16,579 nucleotides of DNA from JAQUSX01 sp035446985 (GTDB lineage Bacteria > Bacillota > Clostridia > Christensenellales > CAG-314): positions 1 through 16,579 of the forward strand of contig DAOTGG010000023.1 of NCBI GenBank assembly GCA_035446985.1, read 5' to 3'. The notes beneath the pieces were generated by a model, which did not search any database, was not told the DNA's origin, and was given only the letters and a program-made list of their open reading frames with translations. Shown in pieces: positions 7,706-14,300 of this stretch. The stretch's first letter is position 1; every line of letters starts with the position of its first letter. A program made the translations under genes and the position numbers.

Positions 7706-8956
7706 TTATTTGTCGTTTTTATTGGGAATATAAATTTTAACGTCTTTAAGTTCGTCGGGCAGATATTGCTGTTCAACATAGCCGCCGTAGTCGTGCGGGT
7801 ATTTGTAATCGTTCCCCGCTCTGTTTGCCGTTTCTCTGGGTAAATTGGAGTCCATTAAATGAAACGGTACTCTTGCCTTTGGATTGTTTCGGGCTAGCTC
7901 CGACGCTTTGCCCAAGGCAACTACTGTGGAATTAGATTTTTTCGCGAGGCTTATATAAAGGATAGCTTCCGCGAGCGGTATTCTACCTTCGGGTAAGCCT
8001 ATGTTTTGAAACGCTTTCATCGCGCTGACGGCGATATTTAACGCATTGGGGTCGGCAAGTCCTACGTCTTCGGCGGCGTGTATCACTATGCGGCGAGCCA
8101 AAAGCATCGGGTCGCAACCCGCGTCGACAAGCCGTGAAAACCAAAATAAAGCCGCGTCGGGGTCGCTGCCGCGCATACTTTTAATGAAAGCGGAAATCAT
8201 ATCGTAATAGTTTTGCGAATCTATGGACATCGCTTTTTTTTGACACGAATCCGCCGCTATTTCTTTTGTGATTATTATTTTTCCGTTCTCGTTCGGCGGG
8301 GTGGAATTTACCGCAAGTTCCAGAGCGTTGTAAGCGTTCCGTAGGTCTCCCGCGCTTATCGACACTATCTGGTCAAGCCCTTCTTCGGTCAATTCTATGT
8401 CTACGCCCTTAAAACCTTTTGGGCTTACTAACGCCTTTAAAACCCCTTCTTTGACGTCGTCATTATTAAGCGAATGAAACTCAAAAACACGGCAACGGCT
8501 CACGATAGCGGGAGTCATTGACGCGTACGGATTTTCGGTCGTCGAGCCGATAAAAATAATATACCCTCTTTCTATCGCTTGCAAAACGCAGTCCGATTGA
8601 GCCTTGCTCCAGCGGTGACATTCGTCCAAAAGCAAATACGTCCGTTTTCCAGATACTTCATAACGGGAAACGGATTCTTCTATTATTCTTTTTGCGTCCT
8701 TAACACCCGAGAGTACGGCGTTGAGTTTTTCAAAATGACAGTCGGTGCTGTTTGCCAAAATATTGGCGAGCGTGGTTTTGCCGCAGCCCGGCGGTCCCCA
8801 AAAAATACAACTGCCCACGCCATTCGACAATATAGCTCTGTGTAAAAGCGAGCCAGCGGATACAATGTGTTTTTGTCCGATAAATTCGCTCAATACGACA
8901 GGGCGCATACGCTCCGCCAAAGGAGCCATTTTTGCTTTGTCAAAAAAAGTGTTCAT
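7706..8956 (-). CDS. rarA: Replication-associated recombination protein A (RarA/MgsA), AAA+ ATPase
   Basis: A 416-residue clamp-loader-like AAA+ protein, related to yeast Mgs1 and human WRNIP1, that acts at stalled replication forks. Residues 13-31 (LAERMRPVVLSEFIGQKHI) are the family opening, Walker A is GPPGCGKTT (54-62), Walker B is LLLDECHRWSKAQ (Cys replacing the usual Ile in DEIH), and sensor 1 is GSTTENP. SRCRVFEFHSL and the C-terminal tetramerisation domain (DPDAALFWFSRLVDAGCDPMLLARRIVIHAAEDVGLADP) follow, ending in YPHDYGGYVEQQYLP. The frame could be extended to a TTG at 8995, but that TTG lies beside the -35 box and homology begins after the ATG at 8956, so the ATG was chosen. No Shine-Dalgarno sequence precedes it; see the promoter entry. 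First gene of the likely rarA-ABC-tyrS-yigZ unit. Confidence 0.96.
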   Translation of the reverse strand: MNTFFDKAKMAPLAERMRPVVLSEFIGQKHIVSAGSLLHRAILSNGVGSCIFWGPPGCGKTTLANILANSTDCHFEKLNAVLSGVKDAKRIIEESVSRYEVSGKRTYLLLDECHRWSKAQSDCVLQAIERGYIIFIGSTTENPYASMTPAIVSRCRVFEFHSLNNDDVKEGVLKALVSPKGFKGVDIELTEEGLDQIVSISAGDLRNAYNALELAVNSTPPNENGKIIITKEIAADSCQKKAMSIDSQNYYDMISAFIKSMRGSDPDAALFWFSRLVDAGCDPMLLARRIVIHAAEDVGLADPNALNIAVSAMKAFQNIGLPEGRIPLAEAILYISLAKKSNSTVVALGKASELARNNPKARVPFHLMDSNLPRETANRAGNDYKYPHDYGGYVEQQYLPDELKDVKIYIPNKNDK

Positions 8957-8963
8957 TACGGCT

Positions 8964-8992
8964 ATTTTACCACGAAGATACCGAAAGCGCAA
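8964..8992 (-). promoter_or_regulatory. Candidate rarA promoter giving a leaderless or near-leaderless mRNA
   Basis: On the minus strand, TTGCGC (8987-8992) and TAAAAT (8964-8969) are exactly 17 bases apart. The predicted RNA start is at 8956-8957, that is, on or one base before the A of the rarA ATG. The -10 matches five of six consensus positions and the -35 three of six. The lack of a Shine-Dalgarno sequence before rarA agrees with a leaderless start, but the start site is not proven. Confidence 0.5.
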
Positions 8993-9018
8993 CAAATTAT
9001 AATTATCGAAAAAAGCCT

Positions 9019-9105
9019 ATGAATAATATAAAAAAGTCCGAGAATGGAGTTTTTTTGTTGACAGTTTTATTAGTTATTTTTTTAATTTTAAATAATAAAT
9101 TTTGA
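9019..9105 (+). CDS. Candidate 28-residue hydrophobic peptide (uncertain)
   Basis: ATG at 9019 opens a 28-codon frame ending at TGA 9103-9105. The peptide has a basic start (NNIKKSEN), then one hydrophobic stretch of about 15 residues (GVFLLTVLLVIFLIL) and a short polar tail (NNKF), as in small single-pass membrane peptides. A perfect TATAAT at 8998-9003 lies upstream, with a weak -35 (AAGATA, 8975-8980) 17 bases away, predicting an RNA start near 9010. No Shine-Dalgarno sequence is visible, and T-rich DNA readily encodes hydrophobic runs by chance, so this is a candidate only. It is divergent from rarA and its upstream signals overlap the rarA promoter. The minus-strand promoter at 9122-9149 would make an RNA antisense to it. 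Confidence 0.25.
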   Translation: MNNIKKSENGVFLLTVLLVIFLILNNKF

Positions 9106-9121
9106 GCAGTTTAGTAGTTTA

Positions 9122-9149
9122 ATTTTAATGCGACTGCGGTAAAAGTCAA
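9122..9149 (-). promoter_or_regulatory. Candidate second, distal promoter upstream of rarA
   Basis: On the minus strand, TTGACT (9144-9149) and TAAAAT (9122-9127) are 16 bases apart, each matching five of six consensus positions. It begins right after the stop codon of the 299-residue protein gene and would start RNA near 9115, giving rarA a leader of about 160 nt that is antisense to the small ORF at 9019-9105. No terminator for the preceding gene was found, so read-through from it is also possible. Confidence 0.4.
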
Positions 9150-9152
9150 TAT

Positions 9153-10052
9153 TTATGCTTGCACGGTTACTTGAATATAATCATCGGGCAGACTGTCGAT
9201 TTTGATATCTCCCGAATAACCGATATTGCCGATATACGCTTTTTTTGGATAACCCTGCACGTAATTTGCGAAAATCTTTTTTCCGTTAAGATTAACTGTT
9301 ATCGACGCCAGTTTACCCGACGCAGGGTAAAACCCAACGCAGTTATTTTGAATTTTCACGCCGTATATTTTTTCCAATACATATAGGTAAGAAAAACAAG
9401 GCGGAAGTTTTGCCTTCTGAGATAAATCAAAGATTTTTTTAGCTGTGTCGGCGCAAAACCAATCGGAAAAAAAACGACTGCCCGACAAAACGGATTTTAA
9501 CGCGGTTACGTTTTGAACCGTGAAAAGTCTGTCGCCCAAAATGTCGTGCGCTTTTTCATTTAAATATAATAGAGTTACCGCTTCCGTAATATTTTGCGGC
9601 GGCAGCGTCAAGACTTTTCTTATATGCGCGTTAATTTCTCTATCACGCAAAAAACGCGTGTCCGCGCTCACGGCCGTAAAATTCAATATGCACGCAGTCA
9701 AAAGCAACGGCTCATACGCGACGCGGGGATTGCCGTTTTCAAAATACGGATAACAAAATCCGCGTAAAAAACCGCCGTCGACAAGCTGATCGATATATTT
9801 TTCCGCAAAACCAACGTCGTAATGACTCAAACACAGACATACCAACGGGTGCGGAGAAACGCAAAAATCGCGAATTTTGGGCAATATGCAGCTCATTTCA
9901 TCGTTAAATTTTATCGCCGTTTCGTTGTCGCAAAAAATCGGCGTTTCAACGGTTTCACGCTCGACGGGAATGAGTTTGTCAAGCTCCAAAACCAAGTTTA
10001 TTCGCGTGGAGTTTTCAGGCACGGTTATTTTCAAATTTTCAACGTTATCCAT
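9153..10052 (-). CDS. Unrecognised 299-residue cytoplasmic protein
   Basis: I do not recognise this family. The protein has no signal peptide or membrane segment. Residues 1-50 look strand-forming with charged turns (NLKITVPENSTRINLVLELDK). About 55-235 is largely helical, with helices such as GFAEKYIDQLVDGGF and ITEAVTLLYLNEKAHDIL. From about 240 it becomes strand-rich (CVGFYPASGKLASITVNLNGKKIFANYV and onward to IQVTVQA). Helices followed by a short beta sandwich, and a C-terminal YGVKI-x5-VGFYP run, faintly recall the end of alpha/alpha-toroid glycoside phosphorylases and hydrolases, but no catalytic signature is visible, so this is a weak analogy. It has many cysteines (about ten). An in-frame TAG two codons before the ATG fixes the longest possible start; there is no Shine-Dalgarno sequence. 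It seems to be transcribed alone toward rarA. Confidence 0.75.
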   Translation of the reverse strand: MDNVENLKITVPENSTRINLVLELDKLIPVERETVETPIFCDNETAIKFNDEMSCILPKIRDFCVSPHPLVCLCLSHYDVGFAEKYIDQLVDGGFLRGFCYPYFENGNPRVAYEPLLLTACILNFTAVSADTRFLRDREINAHIRKVLTLPPQNITEAVTLLYLNEKAHDILGDRLFTVQNVTALKSVLSGSRFFSDWFCADTAKKIFDLSQKAKLPPCFSYLYVLEKIYGVKIQNNCVGFYPASGKLASITVNLNGKKIFANYVQGYPKKAYIGNIGYSGDIKIDSLPDDYIQVTVQA

Positions 10053-10246
10053 AGCTAACTAAGTATTGCCGACAAAAACGCTTTTATTTCGACTTATTAT
10101 TTTTTTGCGTAGAAACTGCCAATAAAAAGTAACGACTAAAAATAAGTATAAGTTTCAAAAGAGAAAGATAAGGAAATTTAAAGTCTATTTAACTCACCAC
10201 AAGAAACTAACGACAGTTTAATTGCTCATCATGTATCAAACGAAAT

Positions 10247-10258
10247 TTGTCTAGACAA
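10247..10258. promoter_or_regulatory. Perfect 12-bp palindrome, possible GntR/HutC-type operator
   Basis: TTGTCTAGACAA reads the same on both strands. Its core GT-C-TA-G-AC fits the GT-N-TA-N-AC pattern that I recall for HutC-subfamily GntR regulators such as NagR and DasR, which control amino-sugar genes. It lies about 195 bases upstream of the 299-residue protein gene and 230 bases before sigK, which is far for simple repression. No regulator gene is nearby, so this is inference from the motif alone. Confidence 0.3.
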
Positions 10259-10285
10259 TTTACACTCAATATTAAAAAATAGAGA

Positions 10286-10316
10286 AATAAAAAACACTGA
10301 CCAGTTTGGTCAGTGT
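10286..10316 (-). terminator. Orphan rho-independent terminator, minus strand
   Basis: A perfect 10-bp stem (ACACTGACCA 10294-10303 with TGGTCAGTGT 10307-10316) and a 3-base loop. On the minus strand it is followed by TTTTTATTT. On the plus strand it is followed by CTAACG, so it works in one direction only, yet the nearest upstream minus-strand gene is on the far side of sigK. Confidence 0.8.
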
Positions 10317-10389
10317 CTAACGTTTTCAGTTATTTCTAATTTTTAAAAAAATTTTAAATTAAAAATAAATATCTTACAAGGTTGAAAGA
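10286..10389 (-). ncRNA. Candidate small RNA of about 105 nt, divergent from sigK
   Basis: A strong minus-strand terminator at the lower end has no protein gene in front of it. Upstream on the same strand, TTGACT (10420-10425) and an extended -10 (TG-T-TATCAA, hexamer 10396-10401) are 18 bases apart, predicting a start near 10389. The enclosed sequence has no ATG and is very AT-rich until the terminator hairpin. The pairing of a promoter and an orphan terminator is the whole argument; the -10 hexamer matches only four of six positions, helped by the TG extension. The terminator might instead simply stop antisense transcription coming out of the sigK region. Confidence 0.35.
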
Positions 10390-10486
10390 AATTTTTTGAT
10401 AACAGCTAAGATTTTTTTAAGTCAAAAAAATATATCTCATTTTGTACAAGTTATGACGAATAAAATAATGGAAAACGGAGATTTTT

Positions 10487-11173
10487 ATGGGTTTTTTCGA
10501 GCTTTTACACAAACTGTTATTTTTTTGCGGCTATTTTTCCTCTACAGTAAGCTACCCAAAACCGCTTCCGCCTGAACAGGAGCGAAAATATCTTGAGCTT
10601 GCCGCAAAGGGCGACAAAGAGGCGCGTGAAAAACTTATTACGCATAACCTGCGGCTTGTGGCGCACATAGCGAAAAAATACGCCGTCGGCAACGATATTG
10701 ACGACCTTATTTCCGTGGGTGGTATCGGGCTTATTAAAGGTATTGAGAGTTACAATATCGAAAAGGGCACGGCATTGGCGACATATCTCGCAAGATGTAT
10801 TGAAAACGAAATTTTGATGATGCTGAGAAGCAACAAACGCTACCGTAACACAGTTTATCTTAATGAACAGCTCGGCGTCGACAACGACGGTAACGAATAC
10901 ACGCTGCTTGAAATTTTGTCAACCAGCGAGGAAAGCGTTTTTCAACAAGCGGAAACAAATATAATGCGTCAAAATCTTTTCCGTATAATGGACGAAACGC
11001 TTTCGCCGCGTGAGAAAAAAATAATTGAAATGCGATACGGTCTATCGGGTAATCCGCTAACGCAACTGGAAACCGCAAAGCGAATGGGTATATCGCGCAG
11101 TTACATAAGCCGCATAGAAACGAAAGCCCTCAGTAAACTACGCGCAAAACTAAACTCGTACAAAGAGTTTTAA
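10487..11173 (+). CDS. sigK: RNA polymerase sporulation sigma factor SigK (pro-sigma-K)
   Basis: A 228-residue sigma-70 family protein closely matching the late mother-cell sigma factor. Residues 1-24 (GFFELLHKLLFFCGYFSS) form the hydrophobic pro-sequence that keeps SigK on the membrane until the SpoIVFB protease cuts it. YPKPLPPEQERKYLELAAKGD follows, then region 2 (ITHNLRLVAHIAKKY, DDLISVGGIGLIKGIESY, ATYLARCIENEIL) and region 4 with LSPREKKIIEMRYGLSG and the recognition helix ISRSYISRIETKALSKL. The gene is continuous, so it is not split by a skin-type element. GGAG (10477-10480) precedes the ATG by six bases. I could not place a convincing SigE-type promoter upstream. It ends in a strong shared terminator and is the only complete plus-strand gene of the right half. 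Confidence 0.95.
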   Translation: MGFFELLHKLLFFCGYFSSTVSYPKPLPPEQERKYLELAAKGDKEAREKLITHNLRLVAHIAKKYAVGNDIDDLISVGGIGLIKGIESYNIEKGTALATYLARCIENEILMMLRSNKRYRNTVYLNEQLGVDNDGNEYTLLEILSTSEESVFQQAETNIMRQNLFRIMDETLSPREKKIIEMRYGLSGNPLTQLETAKRMGISRSYISRIETKALSKLRAKLNSYKEF

Positions 11174-11240
11174 TAAAGTATAAAACAATTTGTCAACCAG
11201 ACTTATTTGATATTTGTTTTCAAACATATAAGAATTAAAA

Positions 11241-11280
11241 AATAATCGCGTTATATTTTAACGCGATTATTGTTTTTTAT
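11241..11280. terminator. Bidirectional rho-independent terminator between sigK and the leucine-rich-repeat lipoprotein gene
   Basis: A perfect 13-bp stem (11241-11253 with 11259-11271; core ATCGCGTTA/TAACGCGAT) and a 5-base loop. It is followed by GTTTTTTATTT on the plus strand and by TTTTAATTC on the minus strand after the stem Ts, so it can end both convergent transcripts. Confidence 0.88.
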
Positions 11281-11322
11281 TTAATTAAAATTTTCGGTTG
11301 CAAGCAAGTTGAATTAAAATTA

Positions 11323-14300
11323 TTATTCCCCTGTATAACCCCACACTACAGGTCTATTGTCGGGGTTCCAATTTAACCAAGCAATAGGTTTTCTTTCCGC
11401 TTCACAATAAATTGTGATATTTTCACAACCGTAAAAAACATATTCGCCCATATACAATACGGTATCGGGAATAATTATATTTGTCAATTTTATACAATCT
11501 ATAAATGCGCAATTATAAATATTTATTACGTTATCGGGAATAATTATATCTGTCAAATTTATACAATTCATAAATGCATAATCAAAAATATCTGTAACGC
11601 TATTGGAAATTAACACAGTTGTCAAATTTTCAGCGTCACAAAAAGCACATTTTCGAATATTTATAACTTTATCATTAACTGTGTAACTTGTTGCCGTTTT
11701 TCCGCTAGCATATTTCACTAAATCGGTGCAATCCTTGTTATACAAGTCTCCGTCTATAGATGCAAAATTAGGATTATTGATATCTACATTTATCTCCAAT
11801 AAACTTGTGCAACCAGTAAAAGCAGCAGCTTCTATATTTAATACGCTGTCGGGAATGTTGATATATACCAAACTTTTACAATCGTCAAAAGCGTAGATTT
11901 CTATATTTGTCACACTACTCGAAAATTCAATATCTGCCAAACTAGTACAGTTCATGAATATACCTTTTTTAAGTGTTGTGATTCCGCTGCCTAATGTTAC
12001 ACTTGATAAATTTATACAATCACTAAAACCATATTCACCAATAGATGTCACATTATTTGATATAGTAATATTAATTAAACCAGTGCAATAACTAAAAGCT
12101 CTGTCACCTATAACCGTTACTGTGTCGGGAATGGTAATGTTTGAAAGACTGTGGCAACCTCTAAACAGATTATTACTGATACTAGTTAATGTATTGGGAA
12201 GAGTAATATTTGTTAAATTAACACAATAATTAAAAGCTGATGCGCCTAAGCTTGTTACGGTGTCGGGGATTATTATTTCAACTAAAGCAGAGCAACTACT
12301 AAAAGCTCCTTCACCTATATTCGTTATACTATCGGGTATTAAAATACTTGCAAGACTCGTACAACACAGAAAAACATGGTCACTAAGACTTGTTAGTGAA
12401 TTAGAAAGCGTAACATTTGTTAAACTAGTACACCATTGAAAGGCTGCATCATCCATGTAAAGTACTGAGTTGGGAATTATTATATTGGTTAAATTAGAGC
12501 AATTCGAAAAAGCGGAATTTCCAATACGTATAATATTATCAGGTATTACAATGCTTACAAGACTATCACAATTATTAAATGCGCTAGTGGAGATACTTTT
12601 CAAGCCGCTACCGATTGTTATATCTGATAGCGACCAGCAACTTTCAAATGCAGACATACCGATAGAGTTGATGTTATCAGATATTGTAAAAGCAGTAAAT
12701 GCGCAATTCCTAAATGCGTAACTACATATTTCTGTAACGGTTTCAGGAATGTTTATATTTACTAAAGATCTACAACCATCAAACATACCGTTACTTATTG
12801 ATTTCAAATTGCATTCAATTACGACATCCGTCAAGTTGGAGCAGTCTGAAAAAACAGTATTTCCCAAACTCATGACATTTTCAGGAATAGTTATCTTTTC
12901 CAAAGATGTGCAAGAAGAAAACGCACGGTATCCTATAGTCAAAATTCCCTTGCTAATTATAAAGTTATTAAGCTTAGTGCAATCATAAAACGCAAATTCT
13001 CCTAACCTAGTCACGCCGTCAGGTATAGTTATAGACGCCAAACTAGTACACTGTGAGAATACCCCGTCACTTATTTCAGTTATTCCACTACCTATTGTCA
13101 CATTTTCAAGTTTTGTGCACCCCGCAAAAACATAATCCCCAATAGTAATTACGTTATCGGGTATAATTATATCCGTTAATATACAATTTTGGAAAGCATT
13201 ACTTCCTATATACTTTAGAGAATTTCCTATAGTTATTTCGGCTAAGGAAGTGCAGTTTAAAAATGCGCGATTCCCCAAACTAATCAAACTGTCTGGTATA
13301 ATAATGCTTGTCAAGCTTCCGCAATTATTAAACGATTGGTATCCTATACTTGTTATCGAATTACCCATTGTAGCTTCGGTCAAGTTTGTACAGTTGGAAA
13401 AGACATTATCGCCCAAACTCTTCACTTTGTCGGGTATGGTTACCTTTGCCAAACTCACACAATTTTCAAAAGCTCTTTCGTTAATACTTTCTACCAAATT
13501 ACCTATCGCTACATTGGTTAAACCTATGCAATCCGCAAAACAACCTTCCGCAATTGAAGTAACGGCGTCTCCTATAATGACGGTCGCTAATAACGGACAA
13601 TTACTAAAAGCGCCATTCCCCGTCGCGCCATTTATAGTCGCGGTTGTCAAGTTCAAACAATTGTAAAATGCACTCTCACCCAAACTAGTAATATTCTGCG
13701 GTATCGTTATTTCTATTAAATTATTACAACGGGCAAAAGCATAATCGCCTATAGAGGTAACGCCGCCACCCAAAGATAAGGTAGTCAATCCCTTGCAAGA
13801 ATAAAACGCATAGTTGCCTATTGTTATTACGCTGTCAGGAATAGTTAAACTTGTTAAATTTTCACAATTTTTAAATGCATCTGCGCCTATAACGGCAACT
13901 GAATTTCCAAAGGTAATGCTCTGTAAACTTTTGCAATCGTAAAATGTGCTTTGATTGATATTTTCCAAACCGTTTCCGATAACCGCATTTGTCATAGCGG
14001 TGCAATTATAAAATGCAAAATCACCTATATTTGTAACAGAATCTGGTATCTCTATGCTCAATAATTTTGTACAGTTTCTAAATGCGCGCTCGCCTATTGT
14101 AGTTATTCCTTCACCAAGCGTTACGCTTTCCAGTAAGGTACAAGAACTAAACGCAGACATTTCGATATTTGTAACGTTACCAGGAATTACTACATTCACT
14201 AAGCTATCGCAGTTAAAGAATGCGGATGCACCTATAATATTTAATCCGCTTCCTATTGATATCTGGCTTAAATTTGAACATTTATTAAAGGCTGACATTT

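Larger units (their letters stand above)
10053..10486. other. 434-base non-coding region between the 299-residue protein gene and sigK
   Basis: No coding frame of meaningful length is present on either strand. The region holds a 12-bp palindrome (10247-10258), an orphan minus-strand terminator (10286-10316), a candidate minus-strand promoter (10396-10425) and the sigK ribosome binding site (10477-10480). A weak minus-strand promoter-like pair for the 299-residue gene (TTGGCA at 10117-10122 with TAATAA at 10094-10099) is unconvincing. The stretch 10325-10440 is extremely AT-rich. Confidence 0.8.

Noticed and set aside
8957..8995. N-terminal extension of RarA to a TTG at 8995
   Set aside because: The TTG lies beside the -35 box of the promoter candidate, lacks a ribosome binding site, and the family's conserved start begins after the ATG at 8956.
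9058..9086. Plus-strand TTGACA-N17-TTTAAT promoter-like sequence
   Set aside because: It lies inside the candidate small ORF and points into the 3' end of a minus-strand gene with nothing to express; a chance match in AT-rich DNA is more likely.
10425..10470. SigE-type or SigA-type promoter for sigK
   Set aside because: AATATAT-like and TATGACGA-like segments are present, but neither spacing nor boxes fit the SigE consensus well, and TTGTAC with TAAAAT is spaced by only 13 bases.
10468..10578. Alternative plus-strand frame starting with the ATG at 10468
   Set aside because: It is out of frame with sigK, overlaps its conserved start and ends after 36 codons with no family likeness.
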